In this document: piece by piece, positions 19,235 through 27,192 of the stretch
Layout: each line of letters starts with the position of its first letter
How positions within the stretch are numbered: position 1 is the stretch's first letter
Source of the DNA: Thermococcus sp. SY098
GTDB lineage: Archaea > Methanobacteriota_B > Thermococci > Thermococcales > Thermococcaceae
Direction: 5' to 3'
Assembly: GCF_035621495.1 (NCBI RefSeq)
Contig: NZ_CP141821.1
Coordinates: forward strand, 524,760 to 588,759
DNA length: 64,000 nt
Notes under the pieces: generated by a model
Databases searched by the model: none
What the model was told of the DNA's origin: nothing
The model's input: only the letters and a program-made list of their open reading frames with translations
Made by a program: the position numbers and the translations under genes

Positions 19235-20317
19235 CTACAGTACTCTAAAGACCTTTGCTAATACCGGGTCAGCTATTTTATATCTGCCATTCTTCTTTTC
19301 AACATAGCCGTACTTTACAAGATTCTCGAGGAGATTTGAGAAGTTTGAATCATTGATGTAACCAAGCTTTAGAGTTACATAGTCTTTTATTTCGCTCCAC
19401 TTCTCATAACCCAAAGCAATACTTTTAAGAATCATCCTGTATCTTGGACTGTATGCGAAGAGTCTCGACATTTCACTACCTATTGCTTTGTTTGCCTCTT
19501 TAAAAACTTCATCAAGAGCTTTTTTGTGACTGAGTCTTTGTGAAACTCTAAGGTAGCCATATAAGGCAAGCCATCCAACAATTCCATCAAGCTTTTCAAC
19601 AGTGTCTTCAAGCTCAGATTTCTTAACTCTCTTTCCAGCCTCTTTAAATCCAGTTCTTAAAAATGAAAGACTCGTTTTTTCATCAAATCGCTTTAAAGCT
19701 ATGTCTCTATGATATCTCCCAAAGAGTGGAGCCTCTGGGTTCTCAAACTTGAGGAAATCAAAAAGCAAACCAACTTCACTTCCAATAAGTATAAAGGTCA
19801 AGTTCGGTAGATTATCAACAGCATAAGCTAAAATGCCGTCGTACCTTGTAGCTCCCCCAAAGCGCAGATACTGGGCTTCATCAAAAGCAATAATAACCCT
19901 TGTTCCGTTTTTCTCTCCATAATCGTCAAGTGCTTTCAGGACATCAGTTAGGTTGAAGTCCTTTGAAAAACTGAAACTGAGCCCAGAGATTGTTAAACCT
20001 TTAACATTCTTTAAGAACATCTTAGCCTCTTCAAATATCTTTCTCTTTCCACTCAACGCTGAGAGGAAATAGCGTGCAATTAGGTAGCGGTTCACAGAAG
20101 AGTGTTCAAAATAAACCTCTCTAACGTCAATTTTTACACTTGGAAAGTCAATTTCATTAAGAGCAGCATTTAGTAGGGAGCTTTTTCCGAGTCTTCTAAT
20201 TCCTAATAAGAGTATGAGCCTCTCACCATCCTCTATGGAAGATATAAGTTCACTAAACTCTTTATCTCTGTCAAAAAGCTCTTCTTTTTTGGTCTTTGGA
20301 TATGGTGAAAATAACAT
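19235..20317 (-). CDS. Archaeal AAA-type ATPase (PF01637-like), function unknown
   Basis: About 360 residues. An N-terminal LFDRDKEFSEL segment leads to Walker A LLGIRRLGKSSLL (about 40-52) and Walker B VIIAFDEAQYL (about 140-150); a sensor-like ILIGSEVGL follows. The C-terminal 90 residues look like a winged helix (GYINDSNFSNLLENLVKYGY, about 317-336) that could bind DNA. This is the archaeal ATPase family common in Thermococcales, often in many copies per genome and of unknown role. Start at ATG 20317, with GGGGTG 12 bases upstream inside one arm of an inverted repeat; a GTG at 20326 is the alternative. No partner gene is adjacent. Confidence 0.8.
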   Translation of the reverse strand: MLFSPYPKTKKEELFDRDKEFSELISSIEDGERLILLLGIRRLGKSSLLNAALNEIDFPSVKIDVREVYFEHSSVNRYLIARYFLSALSGKRKIFEEAKMFLKNVKGLTISGLSFSFSKDFNLTDVLKALDDYGEKNGTRVIIAFDEAQYLRFGGATRYDGILAYAVDNLPNLTFILIGSEVGLLFDFLKFENPEAPLFGRYHRDIALKRFDEKTSLSFLRTGFKEAGKRVKKSELEDTVEKLDGIVGWLALYGYLRVSQRLSHKKALDEVFKEANKAIGSEMSRLFAYSPRYRMILKSIALGYEKWSEIKDYVTLKLGYINDSNFSNLLENLVKYGYVEKKNGRYKIADPVLAKVFRVL

Positions 20318-20318
20318 A

Positions 20319-20355
20319 ACTTGCACCCCTACAAGTAACTATTGGGGGTGCAAGT
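20319..20355. promoter_or_regulatory. Perfect 11-bp inverted repeat at the ATPase promoter
   Basis: ACTTGCACCCC (20319-20329) and its exact reverse complement GGGGTGCAAGT (20345-20355) flank a 15-base spacer that contains another CAAGT. On the minus strand a TATA-like TTATATA (20355-20361) abuts the outer arm, so the repeat spans the expected transcription start. The inner arm also carries the GGGGTG ribosome binding site. This is best read as an operator, or less likely as an RNA hairpin masking the ribosome binding site. Confidence 0.6.
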
Positions 20356-20434
20356 ATATAACATTATCTCTGCCAAAGGGAAAGAATTTAGCTCAGTTAG
20401 TATCTTCGCATTGGGTAAAATAATCTTTAAAAAG

Positions 20435-21424
20435 CTAAATCTTTTCATAGCATTTCCCCTTAGCTCCAATCCTCTCTACTATTTTCTTGCAGGCTTCTCT
20501 TAGCTTTTGAGCATACTCCTCCGGAACTCCATCGTAGGTGAACTCCCAGGTGCCGAGCTCAATGCCTGCGGCATATTTCAGCTTATCCCTGTCTCTAAGC
20601 ATCGGATAGAACTCAATGTGAAGGTGATAAAAATCATAATGACCTTTAAACGGTGCCTGAAAGACGTTCATCACATAGGGCATCTGCCTCTCAAAGAGGG
20701 CGTTAAGCGTTGCCGTTGTCATTCTCAGAATGTCGGCCAAATCTTCAATCTCCCCATTATTCAATTGCGTCAGCCACTGCACATGACGCTTGGGATAAAT
20801 ATGCACCTCAAAAGGCCAGTTCGCAAAGAAAGGCATGAAGAGAACAAAACTTTCATTTTCATAAATGACCCTCTCCCCTTTCATCTCTTCCTCCAGGATG
20901 CGGCAGAAGAGGCACTCGCCAAAGCGCTTGTAATGTTTCCTCGAGTTCTCAATTTTCAAACGAGCCTTTAGAGGGATAAATGGTAGAGCATAGAGCTGTC
21001 CATGTGGATGTGTTAAGCTAACACCGATCTCCTCACCCTTATTTCGAAAGATTGCAAGGTATGTAACATGAGGATTATCCTTTAATTCCATAGTTACATT
21101 TTTCCATAATTCAACAACCTTAACCATCTGCTCCAGAGAAAGTTCGTCCAAATCCTTCAGATTATGCTCCGGAGTTTCCACTATAACGCTGCACTGCCCG
21201 ATAGCTCTGGCTTTTTTGTAGAAACCACCATTTTGAGGCTTTTCCGCTTTGAAATCAAGCATCGGAAACTTATTCGGCAAAAGAAGAACCTCCCAGCCAA
21301 AACCAGTTTCCTCACCTCCCGGACAGAAAGGACAGAAATTCTTAGGACGCCAGGGTCTCTTTTTTCTCACGGCAGAAACCATTATCCATTGGCCTGTTAG
21401 GGGGTTATAGCGGAGCTCCCTCAT
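20435..21424 (-). CDS. galT: Galactose-1-phosphate uridylyltransferase
   Basis: 329 residues. It exchanges UMP between UDP-glucose and galactose-1-phosphate (Leloir pathway). The HIT-type active site is SLTHPHGQLYALP (HPHGQ, the central His forms the uridylyl intermediate). The first half has the zinc-binding FCPFCPGG near residues 31-38, the second half ECLFCRIL and HIYPKRHVQWL, then FYHLHIEFYP. Starts at ATG 21424 after GGTGAGAGA. Galactokinase is encoded 8 kb away on the same strand, so in this genome the gal genes are separated by the C13-like and glycosidase genes. It probably processes galactose released by the alpha-galactosidase. Confidence 0.95.
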   Translation of the reverse strand: MRELRYNPLTGQWIMVSAVRKKRPWRPKNFCPFCPGGEETGFGWEVLLLPNKFPMLDFKAEKPQNGGFYKKARAIGQCSVIVETPEHNLKDLDELSLEQMVKVVELWKNVTMELKDNPHVTYLAIFRNKGEEIGVSLTHPHGQLYALPFIPLKARLKIENSRKHYKRFGECLFCRILEEEMKGERVIYENESFVLFMPFFANWPFEVHIYPKRHVQWLTQLNNGEIEDLADILRMTTATLNALFERQMPYVMNVFQAPFKGHYDFYHLHIEFYPMLRDRDKLKYAAGIELGTWEFTYDGVPEEYAQKLREACKKIVERIGAKGKCYEKI

Positions 21425-21486
21425 TCTCTCACCAGAGAAAAATGTCAGTTAAGCTTAATTTTTCTTTCGGTGCAAAATAAAAAAAG

Positions 21487-23676
21487 TCAGCCGAAGAGGT
21501 CTCCTATGACCTCCACCACCCTGTACACTTTTATGACCACCTTCACTGCAAAGATTCTTAGGGTTCTCCCAAACCCGACGCCGCTGTATCTTATCTCGCC
21601 CATTTTTAGGGCGTTTGCTCCCGTGCTCACGGGGTCTTCAGAGTTTATGATCCTCCTTGCAACGTCTTCGCTTGTCCATGCCCTCATCGTCGGCTCTGAA
21701 GTTCTGCCTTTTGAAAATTCCGTTATATAACCCCCTTCCGTCACGATGCCTATGCTGAGGACGCTGCCGTTTTCAAGGGATATCTCAAGGTCTATCCTCT
21801 CATTTCCGGTCATTCTTTTAATGAACCCGGGCAGATTATCAGCATTTTCATTGTACTTAGGTACATACTCCCTGAGAAGGTCAAAGAGAGTTTGCTCCTC
21901 AAGAATTTCGGCGGGTTCGGCTTCAAGCTCATTTATGCCGCCCGTACTTATCATGAGCCCCATTATGTTGTACTTAACGAACATTTCCGCATCCCCTGCC
22001 CATCCAACCTCAATGAGGTTTTCCTCCCCGAGAATCCCCTCATCCACGGGATACACAAGCTCGAAGGCATCAAGGTCAGGCTCATCGTCATAGGCAATAA
22101 TGGGCTCGACCATTGTCAGCTCCAGCATTTCTCCGTTTATATAGAGCACTATGTTCCCAAACATCTTTTCCCCGTACTCCACGATCTCAGGTGTCGCCTC
22201 AACGAGTATGCTCACGTAGGGCTGATTTTTTGGATCGAGCTTTATAACCTTTAAAAACTCCTCATCGAGATCCCATGAAATCTGTCCCGGTCTTTTGGCT
22301 GTTCTTTTTGGAGGAACCGGCTGCCTTACGGGGTCCTTTATCGCTTTATCAAGGGCTGTTTCTGTCCTTTCTCTATTCCCGTGATCCGACACCCAGAATA
22401 TGAGCTGCTCATTTTTGTTCATTTTCTTGCTGACATTTACAATAGCCTCATAGAGGGCTTTTTTGGTTCCGGGCCCGTCCACATAACTCGGCACATTCGT
22501 ACCGTTGGGCAGCGTTTTTCCATTTCCAGCCAGAGCTATTATGTCTCCATCGGTAAAGCCCTGCTTTTTAAGTGCCTTATATATCCTATCAAGGTTGTTC
22601 CAGTGCCTCTTGCTGTCAGCATCTCCAGCAAAAAGGATGGCATGCTTGCTTGCCACATCAGAACCGTCAACCTTCTTTCCAATCTTTATATTGCCCCCCT
22701 TTCCAATCGAGGTGTACTGGGGGGTTTCCTTAAAGTCCAACCCGTAAGGGCCGCGTGGATCCTGCTGCTCTGCTCTTCTGGCAATCTCTCTCACCGTTGG
22801 GGCATCCTTACCCGTCCTCGCCAGCTCCTCCCCAACTTCCTTCGGGTAGTAACCTTCAGGTTTTTTGAACCCTCTTTTTGCCATCTCTGGCCAGCTTGAA
22901 GGGGTGTATCCATCGGCGAGACCCCAAGATGTTTCGTTATGCCTGGAAGCGCTCAAAAATGCCGCATCCCCGGTCCCTTTCAGCTTTTCTTTAAGGTCAT
23001 CAATCATTCCTCCGCCAAAGCACTGGTTGAAGATGAAGACCATGTTCGCGTAGCCCGTCCTGTTGGCTATCCACATCCTCATCATGTTTGCAAGCTGCCA
23101 GTCGTAGACATAGCCACCGGAGCTCGTCACGATGCTGCTCGCATAGTCCTCCGGCTGGTCGTAGAAGTAGGAGCATTTTTCAGAATACAGAACCGCGGGA
23201 GTTATCTTGACCTCTATGAGGGCCTTCCCCTTATCCAGCTTTATCTCATATACTCCGGACTTTGTGACCGTTATGGAGCCCGAGCCGAGCTTCGTGTTTG
23301 AAAAGATGGTGTTGTACTCCTCCATGCTTACCTCAACATTTATCGGCTTTACCGGGGAGCACTCCTTGTGGCTGTAAAGCAGCCGCTTTTTTATATATCC
23401 ATTTCGCCCCTTCAGCGTGTCCCAGTCGTAGTAGAACATGTTTATCTTTCCGTCTTTAGTATTGTGTTCGCTGTGCGTAACCTTATATGTGCCGATTATG
23501 TCCGCGTATCCGTTCGCCCCGTCATCCATATCCTTGCTCAGGGACATGCCTATAAAGTACACATTTATCTGAACCGCGGGCTGACCAGGCGGGTCAAAAT
23601 GGGCTCCTATTGGAGATGTAGCCATTGAAAATATGACCAGAATGGCAAACAGCAAGCGTTTTTTCAATATTACCAC
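21487..23676 (-). CDS. Secreted caspase-like (C13-type, clan CD) protein with reversed motif order
   Basis: 729 residues. A signal peptide is clear (KK at 5-6, hydrophobic 8-18, cleavage near ATSPIGA). Residues 205-325 look like the Cys half of a legumain/caspase fold: FIFNQCFGGG (Cys219), FLSASRHNETSWG, then APTVREIARRAE and KETPQ. Residues 340-440 look like the His half: HAILFAGDAD, TDGDIIALAG, a GPGTKKAL helix and LIFWVSDHGN (His432). In known family members the His half comes first. The C-terminal 250 residues look like beta domains ending in an amphipathic tail (VKVVIKVYRVVEVIG). The gene is visibly GC-richer than its flanks (one 60-base line, 23101-23160, is 62% G+C by hand count), suggesting transfer. 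Start GTG 23676 or a TTG at 23667. Peptidase activity is inference. Confidence 0.7.
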   Translation of the reverse strand: MVILKKRLLFAILVIFSMATSPIGAHFDPPGQPAVQINVYFIGMSLSKDMDDGANGYADIIGTYKVTHSEHNTKDGKINMFYYDWDTLKGRNGYIKKRLLYSHKECSPVKPINVEVSMEEYNTIFSNTKLGSGSITVTKSGVYEIKLDKGKALIEVKITPAVLYSEKCSYFYDQPEDYASSIVTSSGGYVYDWQLANMMRMWIANRTGYANMVFIFNQCFGGGMIDDLKEKLKGTGDAAFLSASRHNETSWGLADGYTPSSWPEMAKRGFKKPEGYYPKEVGEELARTGKDAPTVREIARRAEQQDPRGPYGLDFKETPQYTSIGKGGNIKIGKKVDGSDVASKHAILFAGDADSKRHWNNLDRIYKALKKQGFTDGDIIALAGNGKTLPNGTNVPSYVDGPGTKKALYEAIVNVSKKMNKNEQLIFWVSDHGNRERTETALDKAIKDPVRQPVPPKRTAKRPGQISWDLDEEFLKVIKLDPKNQPYVSILVEATPEIVEYGEKMFGNIVLYINGEMLELTMVEPIIAYDDEPDLDAFELVYPVDEGILGEENLIEVGWAGDAEMFVKYNIMGLMISTGGINELEAEPAEILEEQTLFDLLREYVPKYNENADNLPGFIKRMTGNERIDLEISLENGSVLSIGIVTEGGYITEFSKGRTSEPTMRAWTSEDVARRIINSEDPVSTGANALKMGEIRYSGVGFGRTLRIFAVKVVIKVYRVVEVIGDLFG

Positions 23677-23702
23677 ACACCCAAACAGTTTTCATTAGAC
23701 AA

Positions 23703-23741
23703 CTAAAGTTCCAAGTTCTTTCACCAAAATAGGAACTTTAG
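23703..23741. promoter_or_regulatory. 10-bp inverted repeat upstream of the C13-like gene
   Basis: CTAAAGTTCC (23703-23712) and GGAACTTTAG (23732-23741) are exact reverse complements with a 19-base spacer. On the minus strand the TATA-like ATATATTAA (23743-23751) lies just outside the distal arm, so the repeat spans the likely transcription start of the caspase-like gene, 27-65 bases before its start codon. A repressor operator is the simplest reading. Confidence 0.5.
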
Positions 23742-23749
23742 CTTAATAT

Positions 23750-23765
23750 ATGTCAAGATTGACAT
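23750..23765. promoter_or_regulatory. 16-bp palindrome in the divergent C13-like/GH1 promoter
   Basis: ATGTCAA-GA-TTGACAT is a perfect 7-bp inverted repeat with a two-base centre. It lies just upstream of a TATA-like TTTATTAA (23771-23778) for the plus-strand GH1 gene, and overlaps the distal side of the minus-strand TATA. It could be the site of an activator or of a repressor common to both genes. Confidence 0.45.
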
Positions 23766-23813
23766 CAAAGTTTATTAACATGCCGCCACATATTTGGGTA
23801 ATGGGGAGTTGCA

Positions 23814-25064
23814 ATGTTAAAATTTCCTGACAACTTCATATTTGGCACAGCCACATCTTCTTACCAGATAGAAGGAGACAACATATGGAGCGACTGGTGG
23901 TACTGGGCTGAGAAGGGAAAGCTTCCTAAAGCCGGGAAAGCCTGCAACCATTGGGAGTTGTATAAAAAGGACATAGAACTGATGGCATCACTCAATTATT
24001 CCGCCTACAGGTTCTCAATGGAGTGGGCAAGGATTTTCCCAGAAGAAGGAAAGCTCAATGAGTCTGCTCTTGAGAGATATCAAGATATTATAGACCTCCT
24101 CAACAAAAAAGGAATAACTCCAATGCTCACGGTTCACCACTTCACCCTTCCAACGTGGTTTGCCCTAAAGGGAGGTTTTGAGAAAGAAGAAAACCTCAAG
24201 TACTGGGAAGAATACGTTAGCGTCATAGCTGAGCTTAAAGGTGTTAAACTTGTAGCTACGTTTAATGAGCCGATGGTTTACGTTGTCGCTGGTTATCTTA
24301 TGGGAATGTGGCCCCCTTTCAAAAAGAACCCCTTAAGGGCAGGAAAAGCTGCTGTTAACATGATAAATGCCCATGCAATAGCTTACGAAATCCTCCACGG
24401 AAAGTTCAAGGTTGGGATTGTTAAGAATTATCAGCATTTCATTCCAGCTACGAACTCAAAGAAAGACAAGGAAGCGAAGGATAGGGTTGATTATCTCTTC
24501 AACTGGGCTTTTATTGATGGTATTTTCCACGGAAGCTACGAGAGCTTCATGAAAAAATACGAAGTAAGTGAAAGCAATTTGGATTTCATAGGGATAAATT
24601 ACTACAACATCCAGAAGGTCAAGAAAAGATGGAATCCACTGAATCCATTCATAGTTGAAGATGCCGGCGTGAGCAGAAAGACCGATATGGGATGGAGTGT
24701 CTATCCAAAGGGAATTTATGCGGGAATAAAAGCCTTTTCAAGATACGAAAAACCAATGTACATAACGGAAAACGGCATAGCAACGCTTGACGATGAGTGG
24801 AGGATAGAGTTCATAATCCAGCATCTGCAGTATGTCCACAAAGCTATTAGAGAGGGTCTTGACATCAACGGCTACTTTTACTGGTCATTTATGGACAACT
24901 ATGAGTGGGCTGAGGGATTCAGACCAAGGTTTGGACTCGTTGAGATTGACTATGAGACTTTTGAGAGAAAGCCAAGAAAAAGTGCATACATTTATGGTGA
25001 AGTTGCCAAGAGGAAGGAAATAGGTGATGAGCTGTTGGAGAAGTATGGTCTCAGAGAGCTTTAA
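23814..25064 (+). CDS. Family 1 beta-glycosidase (short, BglB/BGPh type)
   Basis: 416 residues. GH1 retaining glycosidase: acid/base Glu152 in TFNEP, nucleophile Glu319 in ITENG, sugar-binding SSYQIEG near residue 15 and YFYWSFMDNYEW near the end. It is shorter than the CelB-type enzymes and matches in length the roughly 420-residue Pyrococcus beta-glycosidases, one of which (P. horikoshii) is membrane-associated and prefers alkyl glucosides. Beta-glucoside or beta-galactoside hydrolysis in the cytoplasm is likely. Starts at ATG 23814 after GGGGAGTTGCA. It converges on the GH4 gene with a four-base overlap. Confidence 0.93.
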   Translation: MLKFPDNFIFGTATSSYQIEGDNIWSDWWYWAEKGKLPKAGKACNHWELYKKDIELMASLNYSAYRFSMEWARIFPEEGKLNESALERYQDIIDLLNKKGITPMLTVHHFTLPTWFALKGGFEKEENLKYWEEYVSVIAELKGVKLVATFNEPMVYVVAGYLMGMWPPFKKNPLRAGKAAVNMINAHAIAYEILHGKFKVGIVKNYQHFIPATNSKKDKEAKDRVDYLFNWAFIDGIFHGSYESFMKKYEVSESNLDFIGINYYNIQKVKKRWNPLNPFIVEDAGVSRKTDMGWSVYPKGIYAGIKAFSRYEKPMYITENGIATLDDEWRIEFIIQHLQYVHKAIREGLDINGYFYWSFMDNYEWAEGFRPRFGLVEIDYETFERKPRKSAYIYGEVAKRKEIGDELLEKYGLREL

Positions 25065-26368
25065 CTTTTTACCATTTTTCTGATCTCTTCTGCATCTTCT
25101 TTGCTGAACTTGGGAAGTATGTCTAAATTGAGCTCAATTAGCTCAGCTATAGCCCTTAAACCACTCTCCGCATCATTTACAACGGGGTCAAGGAGAACCG
25201 CTTGTACAACTTTTTCTATATTGCCTTCCGCTGCAGCCTCAGCTGAGAGCTTCTGAATCTCCGCTTGAGTTCTCAGCATCGGTATTACCTCCTTCGTAAG
25301 CTTAACTTTCAAAGGCTTGATTCCTTTGGGAGAAACTTCAGCCGGCACTTCTACTACAGTTCCATAGGGCAAATCAATGTAGCCTTTATTAGGGACATTT
25401 ATAGCCTCCTGAAGCTTTTTGTTGCCTTCAAGCCCTTCAACAATATTCATTGCAATATCCGGGAACTTAATGAACTTGTTAAATGCAAACTTGGGTACGA
25501 AACCTTTAAGGAACAGCCGCAAAAGCTTCCTAACTTCCTCTCCCTCTTTTTTCGTCCGTTCGATCCACTTCAAGCCTTTCTTCTCTTCGGGAATTAAGTC
25601 CCATGCAAAGCTGAGGTATTCTCCAATGTGATTGTCACTTGGAGAGGGGAACAAGCCAAAAGCTCTGTATAAGAGCTGGGACAAAGGTTCAAATTTTGGA
25701 TTCTTCTCTAACGCAGAATCAAGCTTTTTATAACTTTCTTCTCCATCAATGTAAAGCTCCATGATCCATGTGAAGTGATTCAGACCAGCTGCAATGAAAG
25801 TTATTTGATTTTCTTTAACCCCTAACAAGGGAGCTAATGTTTCTTTCCTCTCAAGATAACCCGTGCACAGTCCATAGACATTTCTCAGCTTGGTGTAGTT
25901 TAAGACAGCATACGTAACTCTTGGCTCTGGATTTGAGTAGATGAAAACACGAGCATCACTGTTCATGTCCTCAATCTTTTTTGCAATATTCAAGACTAAA
26001 GGAACAACCCGTAAGGTGTGGCTTAAGCCGCCGATGCCGCCGTTCTCCCCTAAGACCTGCTTTATACCGTATTTATGGGGGATCTCAAAATCCAGCCTCC
26101 AGCTCTTGTAGCGCTCTTTTTCAACCGATATAACTGCATAATCGATACCAAAATCCTCAAGCTCTCGGATGTCCTGGAAAGCCCGAATTTTCAGCCCCTT
26201 CTTAAAAACTTTGCCAATTTTTCTCCCTACAGCCTCAATAAATTCCAGCCGCTCTTTGTCAATATCAACGAGGTAAATCTCTGCCTTATTCAAAATTTCG
26301 CTGTTCGCTATTGTATAGAGGGCTAAAGGAGTAAAGATGCTCCCAGCACCTATAAAAGCTATTCTCAT
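25061..26368 (-). CDS. Family 4 (NAD+/Mn-dependent) glycosidase
   Basis: 435 residues. GH4 enzymes cleave glycosides by transient oxidation at C3 using NAD+ and a divalent metal, and accept alpha or beta linkages. The Rossmann motif IAFIGAGSIFTPLAL opens the protein; YSNPEP (NP motif) is near 145-150, GLCTGY supplies the metal-binding Cys (about 168) and GLNHFTW the His (about 198). Some family members need 6-phospho sugars, others (alpha-galactosidase, alpha-glucuronidase) do not; with an MFS rather than a PTS transporter next door, a non-phosphorylated substrate is more likely. The ATG overlaps the stop of the deacetylase gene; GAGGTGG precedes it. Confidence 0.88.
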   Translation of the reverse strand: MRIAFIGAGSIFTPLALYTIANSEILNKAEIYLVDIDKERLEFIEAVGRKIGKVFKKGLKIRAFQDIRELEDFGIDYAVISVEKERYKSWRLDFEIPHKYGIKQVLGENGGIGGLSHTLRVVPLVLNIAKKIEDMNSDARVFIYSNPEPRVTYAVLNYTKLRNVYGLCTGYLERKETLAPLLGVKENQITFIAAGLNHFTWIMELYIDGEESYKKLDSALEKNPKFEPLSQLLYRAFGLFPSPSDNHIGEYLSFAWDLIPEEKKGLKWIERTKKEGEEVRKLLRLFLKGFVPKFAFNKFIKFPDIAMNIVEGLEGNKKLQEAINVPNKGYIDLPYGTVVEVPAEVSPKGIKPLKVKLTKEVIPMLRTQAEIQKLSAEAAAEGNIEKVVQAVLLDPVVNDAESGLRAIAELIELNLDILPKFSKEDAEEIRKMVKS

Positions 26369-27192
26369 CAAACCACCTCTGCAAAGGGGGTGACATGCAA
26401 CAGCAGCTTTGGAAGAACTTTAATACCTTCTCCGTACATAGCTCCAATTTTCTTCCCATAGAACATCCCAACAATTCTAATAAAGAGCTCCCATTGTTGC
26501 CAGTTCTTTTCAAACTGACTTCTATGCTCTTTTAGAGCTCTGAGTTTTACATCAAAAACATCTGTCACATCCTCGATGTAGCTGGGTCTCGCAGTGTAGT
26601 ATAAGGCAACCAGTGGGACTTCGTAAGGTGTCAAGCCCTTTTCAAGGTCATCTTTGTTTATATAAGGAAATGGAGCAAAAAAGACAGCTTCCAAAGCCAG
26701 AAAGCCAGCGTTTCTATGATCCGGATGGGCCTCATATGGAAGCCAAGGATCAGGGGCAAAGACGATATCGGGCTTCTCTTTGCGGATCACGCTTATTATT
26801 CTGTTTCTTACTTCAGGAGAGTAAGGAAGCTCTGTATCTTTATAATCGAGCCATATCAGCTTTTTAACTCCAATGACCTTTGCTGCTTTTTCCTGCTCCT
26901 TCTTTCTAATCCCAGCGAGCTCCTGAGGAGAAATCATAGGATCCCTGGTTCCCACAGCCCCATCTGTCAACGTTAAATACACAATTTCTTTTCCTTCCAA
27001 GAAAAGCTTAGCCAAAATTCCCCCAACTGCAAGCTCACAGTCATCTGGATGTGGCTGGATGCACAGAACTTTCTCAACATTTTCAAAGGGATTATCCAAA
27101 TCAATCCCAAGTATGTTCTGAAGTAAAAACTTAACCGCTTTTTTCTGATCTAAGCTCCCAAGCATTTGATTCAACATTTCAAATGACATCAT
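26368..27192 (-). CDS. PIG-L/LmbE-type N-acetyl sugar deacetylase (Dac-like)
   Basis: 274 residues, close in length and sequence style to the archaeal diacetylchitobiose deacetylases (Dac) of Pyrococcus and Thermococcus. Zinc/catalytic residues lie in IQPHPDDCELAVGG (His48, Asp51) and in EAHPDHRNAG (His156/His159). The family removes acetyl groups from N-acetylglucosamine-type sugars. The gene sits between a GH4 glycosidase (1-base overlap) and an MFS transporter (14-base overlap), so it acts in the same pathway. No GH35 glucosaminidase or chitinase gene is near, so chitobiose may not be the substrate. Two consecutive ATGs follow GGAGGGGTAATT. Confidence 0.86.
   Translation of the reverse strand: MMSFEMLNQMLGSLDQKKAVKFLLQNILGIDLDNPFENVEKVLCIQPHPDDCELAVGGILAKLFLEGKEIVYLTLTDGAVGTRDPMISPQELAGIRKKEQEKAAKVIGVKKLIWLDYKDTELPYSPEVRNRIISVIRKEKPDIVFAPDPWLPYEAHPDHRNAGFLALEAVFFAPFPYINKDDLEKGLTPYEVPLVALYYTARPSYIEDVTDVFDVKLRALKEHRSQFEKNWQQWELFIRIVGMFYGKKIGAMYGEGIKVLPKLLLHVTPFAEVV

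Noticed and set aside
25061-25064. Fusion or readthrough between the GH1 and GH4 genes
   Set aside because: They are convergent with a four-base overlap, both with normal C-termini.
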